This document shows, in pieces, positions 5,197 to 11,259 of a stretch of DNA of 12,103 nt; within the stretch, counting starts at the first letter, position 1; the number at the start of each line of letters is the position of its first letter. The stretch is from positions 1 through 12,103 of the forward strand of contig JANWHV010000186.1 in assembly GCA_025450255.1 (NCBI GenBank), in the 5' to 3' direction. Below the pieces are notes generated by a model that was not told where the DNA came from, did not search any database, and was given only the letters and a program-made list of their open reading frames with translations. This DNA comes from Chloroflexota bacterium (GTDB lineage Bacteria; Chloroflexota; UBA5177; JANWHV01). A program made the translations under genes and the position numbers.

Positions 5197-6324
5197 CTAG
5201 CATGGGGGTAGCAAGCCGAGCCGGGCCTTCAGCCGCAAAACGTGCATCACGGCATCGTCGAGCCGGCTCATCGACACCTGGCCTAGCGCAACCGCCTGGC
5301 CGACCGCGGTGATCACGCGATTTATCTCCGGCTCGTAGGGTTTATCGCCGCCGCCGAGCAGCAGAATATCGTCACCGGCCCTGAGCGCGGCGAGCGCCGC
5401 CACAACTGGGCCGGGGCCGGCGAAAATGGCCGGCGTAAGCAAGCTGTCGGTGATGATCGTCCCCGTGTAGCCAAGCTCGCCTCGAATGATGCCGCCTACC
5501 ATCACGGGCGAGGCATACGCCGTGGTCCGCGTTGGGTCGAGCGCGGGAATGATTACCCGAGTCACCATTATTGCCGCGACGTCCGCCTTGATCGCCGCGC
5601 GCATCGGCGGCATGTCGCGTGCTTCAAGCTGCGCCCTGGTGGCGTTGACCACGGGAAGCGACAGATCAGCATTCAGGCGAACTTCGCCCAGCGCCAGAAA
5701 GTGCTTGGCGGTAGCGCCTATGCCCGCGGCCTGGTACCCCTGAATCGCGGCGCTCACCAGCATGGCATCGATGGTTGGATTTGATCCGAAGCTGCGCCGG
5801 CCAATGGCGCTGTTCGCCGCCACGCGAACATCGACCACCGGCGCGAGATTGAAGTTTATGCCAAGTGCCTTCAGCGCAAGACCCTGAGTGCGCGTATCCA
5901 TATAGACCCTCGCGGTCGACCCCAATGCCCCGTAGAATGAGGGCGCCGCCAGCGGCGTCAAGCCTACCCGAATACGCACAACCGGTCCGCCCTCCTGATC
6001 CGTGGCGACAAGCAGGGGTATCTTCACCGCGCTCTGGGCATTTGCGATCAGTGCCTTCAGGTTGGCGGCCGTGCCGACGTTGCGGCTGAAGAGTATGATC
6101 CCTCCAGTCCGCCAGGCGCGCAGCATGTTCGCCGTATGACGCAGCGGCCCAGCGCCGTCGATCGACACCATCGCGATCTGGCCAACTTTGTCGCGTATGT
6201 CGAGGCGTTGGAACACGCACGCTACTCTCGCCTCAGGGCCATCGCCCGCACCGGACCTGGCCTGGGCGGCAGGCGCCGCGAACAGTAAAACCGCCAATAG
6301 CAGCGGTACGCGCCACGCGATCAT
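5197..6324 (-). CDS. Exported GH3 beta-N-acetylhexosaminidase-like protein with a degenerate active site
   Basis: The fold family is glycoside hydrolase 3, NagZ-like, whose members remove beta-linked GlcNAc from cell-wall or chitin fragments. The 375-residue protein starts with a signal peptide (MIAWRVPLLLAVLLFAAPAAQA, cleavage near residue 22; no lipobox). Family landmarks in order are DIRDKVGQIAMV (42-53), TGGIILFSRN (73-82), VATDQEGG (106-113), GINFNLAPVVDV (155-166), IGRRSFGSNP (174-183), AKHF (206-209), RGELGYTGTIITDSL (281-295). Catalytic positions are altered: EGGR is EGGP (Pro114); the KHFPGHGDT loop with its D-x-H dyad reads KHFLALGEV then N218-A-D220; the TAH motif reads VTR (254-256). 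The nucleophile Asp (Asp293 in ITDS) remains. It may be a pseudoenzyme or a binding protein, or have changed specificity. The start at 6324 has GGAGGTGA upstream. Confidence 0.85.
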   Translation of the reverse strand: MIAWRVPLLLAVLLFAAPAAQARSGAGDGPEARVACVFQRLDIRDKVGQIAMVSIDGAGPLRHTANMLRAWRTGGIILFSRNVGTAANLKALIANAQSAVKIPLLVATDQEGGPVVRIRVGLTPLAAPSFYGALGSTARVYMDTRTQGLALKALGINFNLAPVVDVRVAANSAIGRRSFGSNPTIDAMLVSAAIQGYQAAGIGATAKHFLALGEVRLNADLSLPVVNATRAQLEARDMPPMRAAIKADVAAIMVTRVIIPALDPTRTTAYASPVMVGGIIRGELGYTGTIITDSLLTPAIFAGPGPVVAALAALRAGDDILLLGGGDKPYEPEINRVITAVGQAVALGQVSMSRLDDAVMHVLRLKARLGLLPPC

Positions 6325-6533
6325 ATTGCTACTCACCTCCACGCACGTATAACGCGCGGGCTCGCCTGGAAGTTTACGACTGCCGCTCGCGCTCTCCAGG
6401 TTACTCTCGAACAAGAAGGATACTCGCGCCGCGCACGGACCGGTGTGGAGCGCGTGGGCAAAACAGTTATGATGCCGTTGAAGATGCGGGAGGTCTCTCG
6501 ATTCATGATAGTGAAAGCCGGCGGGTGGATGTG
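6325..6533. promoter_or_regulatory. Divergent intergenic region between the GH3-like gene and tpx
   Basis: This 209-nt gap must hold promoters for both genes. On the plus strand TATGAT (6468-6473) is a fair -10 box 61 nt before the tpx start, but no good -35 box accompanies it. On the minus strand a TTATAC element (around 6346-6351) lies about 22 nt before the GH3-like start. Neither call is strong, and I see no convincing OxyR- or PerR-type operator. Confidence 0.25.
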
Positions 6534-7064
6534 ATGGAAGAGCGTATCGGCGAGGCATTCGAGGGCGACATGAAACTAACGGTCGTCGGCTCGCGGCTCG
6601 ATGCGGGTGACCGGGCCCCTGATTTCGCGCTCGACTATTTGAATCCGGAGGATGGTCAGATTCAGTCGGTCGGACTATCGGATTCCGCCGGCCAGGTCCG
6701 CATTCTGAACGTGATCAATTCCCTGGACACGCCGGTGTGCCACGTCGAGACGCGACACTGGGAAGCGCTGCGCGGCGAATTGCCGCGGGACACACTGATA
6801 TACACGGTCAGCATGGATTTACCGTACGCCCAGGCCAGGTGGCACGCCGCCGAGTCCGTTGCGCACGCCTCCCTCTCGAGTCACCGCGATGAGGCGTTCG
6901 GACGCGACTATGGCGTGTTGGTGAAAGAGTGGCGCTTGCTGCAACGGGCGGTTTTCGTCGTCGACCGAAACGATCGCGTCGCGCACGCGGAATACGTTGC
7001 CGACCAGATGCGCGAGCCCGACTACGAAGCGGCGATCGAGGCTGCCCGCCAAGCCGCGCTATAA
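6534..7064 (+). CDS. tpx: Thiol peroxidase (Tpx-type peroxiredoxin), single-cysteine variant
   Basis: Tpx proteins are atypical 2-Cys peroxiredoxins that reduce hydrogen peroxide and organic hydroperoxides using thioredoxin. The 176-residue product has the family order: VGSRLDAGDRAPDFALD (18-34), the catalytic SLDTPVC (63-69) with peroxidatic Cys69, Thr66 and Arg74, then VSMDLPYAQARW (92-103), FGRDYGVLVKEWRLLQRAVFVVD (122-144) and EPDYEAA near the end. Canonical Tpx has the resolving cysteine directly after the QxRW/F stretch (RFCGAEG in E. coli). Here that position is His104 (RWHAAES), and Cys69 is the only cysteine in the protein. It must therefore work as a 1-Cys enzyme with an external thiol, or not as a classical Tpx. 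The ATG at 6534 gives the usual family N-terminus (MEERIGEAFEG); a GTG at 6525 is possible. It is a single gene, divergent from the GH3-like gene. Confidence 0.9.
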   Translation: MEERIGEAFEGDMKLTVVGSRLDAGDRAPDFALDYLNPEDGQIQSVGLSDSAGQVRILNVINSLDTPVCHVETRHWEALRGELPRDTLIYTVSMDLPYAQARWHAAESVAHASLSSHRDEAFGRDYGVLVKEWRLLQRAVFVVDRNDRVAHAEYVADQMREPDYEAAIEAARQAAL

Positions 7065-7107
7065 TACGGCCTTGTTCGCGGCCAAGCCGGGCGCCGCGAT
7101 AGGCTAA

Positions 7108-7141
7108 TCGGTCCCGAGATCCACGTGGATCTCGGGACTGA
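7108..7141. terminator. Perfect palindrome, probable bidirectional terminator between tpx and the permease gene
   Basis: GTCCCGAGATCCAC (7111-7124) is followed directly by its exact reverse complement (7125-7138). With a G-U wobble and two more pairs the stem reaches 7108-7141. It lies between two convergent stops (7064 and 7159). Neither side has a U-tract, so it is not a classical intrinsic terminator. A transcript-end or anti-readthrough role is inferred; a dimeric protein site is the alternative, given the perfect two-fold symmetry. Confidence 0.6.
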
Positions 7142-7158
7142 CATGTGTGGCGGAAACG

Positions 7159-8718
7159 TCAGGCATTGGCGAGTACCACGTCCTCGCCCAGATCGTGTTC
7201 GATGCGCGCGAGCTGGTCGGCGCTGCCCTGGACCTTCGGCCCGGTGAACCAATGGCGGACGCTGAGCATATACCAGATGGTAAGCAGAGCCAGCACACCG
7301 AAGAATACAAGCGGCGTATAGTTGAACAAACTGCTGGAAAGCGGCGGCGGTGGGCCAGCCGAAGGCAACATGAAGAGCACGCAGATGAACACAACCCACA
7401 CAATCGCCGCGATATTTATTATTGGGCTCAGTGCGCCCAGGTGCCAGCGTCCTCTGTGGAACGTGTCGCCCGCCCGCCGACGGAGGTAGACGGGAATAAT
7501 ATAGGCGACGAACAAACCGATAACGGCAATCGACGTTGCGGCAAAGTACGCAACCGAGCTCCAGAGGGACGGAAGCGCAAGACACCACGAGAGAAACGCG
7601 CCAATGGCAATGGCGTTTACAGGTGTCCGCGTACCCTTGTTCAGGGTGTGCCACACGCCGGACAGCGGCAGGGCGCCGTCTCGAGAAAAGGCATAAATCA
7701 TGCGGGAATTACTCGTGACACTGGACATTCCACAATAGAACTGCGCCACTACCGCGAGCGCAAGCAAGAACGTCCCGAGCCGTGCGCCGAGCGCTGAGTT
7801 CAGGATTAAGGGAACCGCGTTGTTGCCGGCGTTTGCGACGGCGGTTAGCGAATCCGAGCCGGCGGGAGCAGGCACTGAAGGTATTGCGGCGCTGAGCGCC
7901 AACAACAATAGCCAACCCGCGACGGCCGACACCACAACGCTCATGACGATACCCCATGGCGCGCGCGTTTCCGCGCCAATTGTCTCCTCGCTCATGTGGG
8001 CCGATGCGTCAAACCCTGTAATCGTATATTGGGCCAGGATGAATCCATATAAGAAGCCATACCAATACGGGAAACCCGAGGTAGTAAAACCTGTATGGAA
8101 CGCCGTCGTGAATGAATGCGTGGGAGCTTTCACTGCTAGAAATACGATAAACAGCGCGGCGACAACAATGTGCCACCAAACACTAATGTCATTCAGCAGC
8201 GCCACCAGTCGAACGCCGAACATATTCATCAACGCGTGTAACGCGACTACCACCGTGAAAGTGATCATGATCGCCTTCGGTGTTTGCGGAGTGCCCCACC
8301 AGGTGTTCATCAGAATGTTGACGAACGTCGCGCCGCCGTAGTCGATAGCGGTGGTGACCGCTATCTGCCCGATCAGGTTGATCCACCCGGTGTACCAGCC
8401 CCAGCCGGGACCACCCAGCTTCGACGACCAGTAGTACAAACCGCCGGCGGTGGGGAAACTCGACGCCAGCTCAGCCATGGAAAGCGCGACCAACAAGGTG
8501 AAGACGCTGACAATCGGCCAGCCGATGGTGGCCGCCGCTGGACCGGCCAGGCCCATGCCCAAAGCGAACGACGTGAGGCAGCCACTGAGAATCGAGATGA
8601 TCGTGAACGAAATCGCGAAGTTGGAAAAACCGCCCATCGCTCTGTACAGCTCCTGGGCATAACCCATGCCGTGCAGGCGCTTGATGTCGTCCTGGATGAG
8701 CTGATCCCGGCTTGCCAT
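7159..8718 (-). CDS. APC-superfamily amino acid/amine permease
   Basis: This 519-residue integral membrane protein belongs to the APC superfamily, closest in style to the amino acid/choline (GABA permease-like) branch: proton-coupled uptake of amino acids, GABA, choline or polyamines. The N-terminus has the branch hallmark ELYRAMGGFSNFAISFTIIS (about 23-42), then GPAAATIGWPIVS, MAELASSFPTAGGLYYWSSKL (81-101) and GWYTGWINL, followed by about ten more hydrophobic helices. SNSRMIYAFSRDGALP is the conserved loop after helix 8, followed by TRTPVNAIAIG. The C-terminal tail is hydrophilic and acidic. The ATG at 8718 follows AGAAGGAGAGCAGCGA, a good ribosome binding site; the 34 upstream in-frame residues are Arg/Gly-rich and unlikely. 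Downstream in the same direction from the glutamine synthetase-like and SDR genes, it has its own promoter. The substrate is unknown; an amine or amino acid handled by the upstream ligase is plausible. Confidence 0.9.
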   Translation of the reverse strand: MASRDQLIQDDIKRLHGMGYAQELYRAMGGFSNFAISFTIISILSGCLTSFALGMGLAGPAAATIGWPIVSVFTLLVALSMAELASSFPTAGGLYYWSSKLGGPGWGWYTGWINLIGQIAVTTAIDYGGATFVNILMNTWWGTPQTPKAIMITFTVVVALHALMNMFGVRLVALLNDISVWWHIVVAALFIVFLAVKAPTHSFTTAFHTGFTTSGFPYWYGFLYGFILAQYTITGFDASAHMSEETIGAETRAPWGIVMSVVVSAVAGWLLLLALSAAIPSVPAPAGSDSLTAVANAGNNAVPLILNSALGARLGTFLLALAVVAQFYCGMSSVTSNSRMIYAFSRDGALPLSGVWHTLNKGTRTPVNAIAIGAFLSWCLALPSLWSSVAYFAATSIAVIGLFVAYIIPVYLRRRAGDTFHRGRWHLGALSPIINIAAIVWVVFICVLFMLPSAGPPPPLSSSLFNYTPLVFFGVLALLTIWYMLSVRHWFTGPKVQGSADQLARIEHDLGEDVVLANA

Positions 8719-8923
8719 TCGCTGCTCTCCTTCTGTCGCTGCCACTACCACACCGCGCGGGCTCGCGGAACGTTCACGCCGGCATCCGGGTTCGAGGGGA
8801 CAAGGACCACGCTTTCGCAAGCAAAGCTAGGCGACCACTGGGCACGGGATCGTGCCGCGATCGATATGGGCCGCTGCACTCCTAACATTCGATGACGCAA
8901 GACTGTCGCTCAAGGTTGGAACG

Positions 8924-8952
8924 ATAATAGCAAACGAAGGTGCGCTTGTCTA
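8924..8952 (-). promoter_or_regulatory. Sigma70-type promoter for the permease gene
   Basis: On the minus strand TAGACA (8952-8947), a 17-nt spacer and TATTAT (8929-8924) match the -35 and -10 consensus at five of six positions each. The start point would lie near 8917, leaving an untranslated leader of about 200 nt. Confidence 0.6.
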
Positions 8953-8996
8953 TTTGCTCCGGCCCTGTCGTCGCGATTGTGCCGATAAACGACCAA

Positions 8997-9026
8997 ATGC
9001 CTGGATTTCGCCGCCAATCCAGGCAT
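8997..9026 (-). terminator. Intrinsic terminator of the glutamine synthetase-like/SDR unit
   Basis: ATGCCTGGATT (8997-9007) and AATCCAGGCAT (9016-9026) form a perfect 11-bp stem with an 8-nt loop, 24 nt after the SDR stop. On the minus strand the stem is followed by TTTGGTCGTTTATC, a modest U-rich stretch. This separates the SDR/ligase transcript from the permease gene. Confidence 0.65.
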
Positions 9027-9050
9027 CCGCGGACGATGACGTGACGTTGG

Positions 9051-9815
9051 CTAGAAGTAGTTCGAGGTTATGCCTCCGTCGACCACCATTACCGCTCCTG
9101 TGGTCCACGACGATTCGTCGCTGGCGAGGTAGAGCCCGAGATAGACGATATCCTCGGCGGCGCCAAACCGGCCAAGCGGAATCCGGCCCAAGCGGAGGTT
9201 ACGCGCGTCCTCGCTCGTCCATAGCTGTCGAAGCAGCGGAGTTTCAATAGGGCCGGGACAGATCGCGTTCGCGCGCACGCCTTGCTTGGCGAACTGCACG
9301 GCCAGCGACTTCGTCAACGATATCAAGCCGCCCTTGCTCATCGTATACACGTCCTGCGGCACGCTGCAGCCGAGCAGCGCGACGAATGACGCTATGTTGA
9401 CGATTGAGCCGCCCCCTGAGGCGATCATGTGCGGGATCGCGTGCTTACACGCGAACGCCGCCCCTTTCAGGTTCACATCCATGACCAGGGCAAACGTCTC
9501 ATCGGTCATCCCCGTAACAGAAGCGTCCTCGTTCGGCATAATCCCCGCGTTGTTGTACAACACATGAAGCGCGCCAAAATGAGCGACCGTTTGGTCCATC
9601 AGGTTCTTCACGTCCGCATCGGAGGCCATGTTGGCCTGGACAAAGAAGGCCTTCCCACCCGTATCGGTAATCGAGCGCGCGGTTTCCTCGCCTGCTTTGG
9701 CGGATACGTCGGCGACTGCTATGCCGGCGCCTTCGCGCGCGAAGATCTCGGCCGCGACGCGGCCCATACCGCCACCTGCCCCGGTGACGACGACGACCTT
9801 GTCCCGCAAGCGCAT
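9051..9815 (-). CDS. Short-chain dehydrogenase/reductase (classical SDR)
   Basis: This is a cytoplasmic, probably NAD-dependent oxidoreductase of 254 residues. The classical SDR features are complete: the TGAGGGMG nucleotide-binding motif (11-18), an Asp after the second strand (Asp36 in AVADVS) that usually selects NAD over NADP, NNAG (88-91), the catalytic tetrad Asn115, Ser143, Tyr157 and Lys161 (YTMSK), CPGPIETPL (186-194) and a closing VVDGG (244-248). The ATG at 9815 shares one base with the TGA of the upstream glutamine synthetase-like gene (TGATG), so the two are translationally coupled; a TTG one codon earlier is possible. GGAG lies 8 nt upstream. Annotation pipelines would often call this glucose 1-dehydrogenase or 3-oxoacyl-ACP reductase. 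The coupling to a gamma-glutamyl ligase instead suggests oxidation of an alcohol group in that pathway, which is inference. Confidence 0.93.
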   Translation of the reverse strand: MRLRDKVVVVTGAGGGMGRVAAEIFAREGAGIAVADVSAKAGEETARSITDTGGKAFFVQANMASDADVKNLMDQTVAHFGALHVLYNNAGIMPNEDASVTGMTDETFALVMDVNLKGAAFACKHAIPHMIASGGGSIVNIASFVALLGCSVPQDVYTMSKGGLISLTKSLAVQFAKQGVRANAICPGPIETPLLRQLWTSEDARNLRLGRIPLGRFGAAEDIVYLGLYLASDESSWTTGAVMVVDGGITSNYF

Positions 9816-11176
9816 CAAATCATCTCCATATATCGTTCAAGCTGCCAGCGATCCACCACACGATTGTACTGGCTTACTTCCCACCGCTTCATGGCTACGA
9901 AGTGATCGACGAACGGCTCGCCAAAATAGTCTCGCGCCGTCTCACTCGACGCGAAACACTCCACTGCCTCATGCAGCGTGCGATTGAGCGGCGGCGCCTC
10001 GGCCGCGGACAGCGCATAGGCGTTGCCGCGCGCCGCGGGCGGCATCTCCAGTTTGTGCTCCATGCCATACAGGCCGGCGGCGACCGACGCGGCCATCGCC
10101 AGGTACGGATTGGCGTCCGCGCCCGGCACGCGATTTTCAATTCGCGTCGAATTCTTGCTCCCCGGCACCATGCGAATGGCCGTCGTGCGCGTTTCAACGC
10201 CCCAGGTGACGGCGGTCGGCGCCCACGTGCCCGTGCAATAGCGCTTGTAGGAATTGATGTTGGAGGCGAACAGCGCCTGGAACTCCGGCAGCAGGCGCAG
10301 CACGCCGGCCGCATAATGTCGCGCCGCATCCGAGAAGCGGTGATCGCCGTCGACATCGTGGAACAGGTTCTTCTGGCCATCCGCGGTCCACACGCTCTGG
10401 TGCAAATGACCGCTGCTGCCGTCCTCCTGGTCGCTCCACTTGGCCATGAAGCAGGCGGTTAACCCAGCCTGCGTGCACATCTCCTTGATCCCGTTCCGGA
10501 ACAGCATGGTATCGTCCGCCGCGGCGATGCCTTCGGCGTGCGCGAGGTTCATCTCGTACATGCCCGGACCGTGCTCGCGGTTGTAACCCTCGATAACCAG
10601 GCCATGTTCCTCCATCATGCGCCGGACATGCGAGAGGATTCCATCGTCGCCACTGGCCCGATATATGCTGTAACAGCTATTGGTCGGGCTAATGGGCTCG
10701 AGGTTCCGCCATTCCTTCGCGCGGAGCGAGCGCTGGTCCTCGCGGAAGAGGCGGAATTCGATCTCCAGCGCCAGCTCGATTTTCAGGTCCAGTCTGGCTG
10801 CGCGCTCGAGAACACGCTTCAGGACGTAGCGCGGCGCAATGGTAGTAGGTTGACCATGCTCATCCGTGAAGTCACAAATAACGGATGCAACGCGATCCTC
10901 CCAGGGCACATGCCGGAAGGTTGCCAGATCAGGATGTCCAATGATATCGGGGTAGCCGGTTTCCCAGCCGGTGAATTTCAGGTCCGGCACTAACTCCTCG
11001 CCGATGTCCCAGCCGAAGATTACGTCGCATTGGGCGAAGCCATGGCCAAGTCCGTCGAGGAACGCCTGTGCCGGAATCCGCTTCCCACGATAGATGCCGT
11101 CCAGGTCGGCGCCGCCGATCTTCACGGTGTCGATACCGCGCTCGGCGATCAGGGCTCGCACCTCTGCTTCGGTCAT
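9815..11176 (-). CDS. Glutamine synthetase-family ligase (probable gamma-glutamylamide synthetase, PuuA/GlnA3-like)
   Basis: Enzymes of this family join an amine to the gamma-carboxyl of glutamate with ATP. The 453-residue protein has all core GS elements: the N-terminal beta-grasp region (VKIGGADLDGIYRGKRIPA), metal-binding LALEIEFRLF (136-144; Glu138/Glu140), GPGMYEMNLAHA with Glu208, the substrate motif SSGHLHQSVW (His257, His259), NSYKRY (308-313), the Arg-rich GVETRTTAIRM (Arg330, Arg335) and RIENRVPGADANPYLA (345-360). It lacks the length and landmarks of housekeeping GS and starts with the short EVRALIAERGIDTVK helix common in PuuA/GlnT/GlnA3-like proteins, as is the C-terminal EVSQYNRVV-RWQLERYMEMI. 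I therefore favour gamma-glutamylation of a polyamine, monoamine or amino alcohol over ammonium assimilation. The ATG at 11176 has AAGGAAG upstream, and the stop overlaps the SDR start. Confidence 0.9.
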   Translation of the reverse strand: MTEAEVRALIAERGIDTVKIGGADLDGIYRGKRIPAQAFLDGLGHGFAQCDVIFGWDIGEELVPDLKFTGWETGYPDIIGHPDLATFRHVPWEDRVASVICDFTDEHGQPTTIAPRYVLKRVLERAARLDLKIELALEIEFRLFREDQRSLRAKEWRNLEPISPTNSCYSIYRASGDDGILSHVRRMMEEHGLVIEGYNREHGPGMYEMNLAHAEGIAAADDTMLFRNGIKEMCTQAGLTACFMAKWSDQEDGSSGHLHQSVWTADGQKNLFHDVDGDHRFSDAARHYAAGVLRLLPEFQALFASNINSYKRYCTGTWAPTAVTWGVETRTTAIRMVPGSKNSTRIENRVPGADANPYLAMAASVAAGLYGMEHKLEMPPAARGNAYALSAAEAPPLNRTLHEAVECFASSETARDYFGEPFVDHFVAMKRWEVSQYNRVVDRWQLERYMEMI

Positions 11177-11259
11177 GCCTCTTCCTTATCCTTGACTACA
11201 ACGATCACGCCCAGGCTAGCGCTTCCGTCGCCGCGGATTCCGCCGAGATTCAGAGTACG

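Larger units (their letters stand above)
8719..9050 (-). promoter_or_regulatory. Gene-free 332-nt stretch: terminator of the GS-SDR unit, promoter and long leader of the permease
   Basis: From right to left on the minus strand it holds the terminator of the upstream unit (8997-9026), a promoter (8924-8952) and then about 200 nt of leader before the permease ATG. The leader can form several hairpins, for example GGCACG-GGAT-CGTGCC (8841-8856) and GCTTT-N7-AAAGC (8811-8827, plus-strand reading). I recognise no known riboswitch class in it, and I see no open frame with coding character. Confidence 0.4.

Noticed and set aside
6325..6558. N-terminal extension of the GH3-like protein from a start at 6558
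   Set aside because: It would bury a textbook signal peptide 78 residues in; the ATG at 6324 has a strong ribosome binding site.
7061..7066. TATAAT sequence at the end of tpx as a promoter
   Set aside because: It falls in the stop codon region, has no -35 box, and there is no plus-strand gene downstream.
7147..7797. Plus-strand open frame antisense to the permease C-terminus
   Set aside because: Highly charged product with no family features; it lies over membrane-helix codons of the permease.
8719..8820. 34-residue N-terminal extension of the permease
   Set aside because: Arg/Gly/Pro-rich, not seen in the family, and the ATG at 8718 has a well-placed ribosome binding site.
8284..8895. Plus-strand open frame running from the permease into its leader
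   Set aside because: It is antisense to the permease N-terminus, is Gly/Arg/Gln-rich, and shows no domain.
9902..10462. Plus-strand open frame antisense to the glutamine synthetase-like gene
   Set aside because: Arg-rich shadow of conserved ligase motifs such as the NPYLA region.
11177..11259. Promoter or terminator between the propeller gene and the glutamine synthetase-like gene
   Set aside because: Only a 4-bp GCGG/CCGC hairpin and a poor -10 match are visible, which is not enough to call either.
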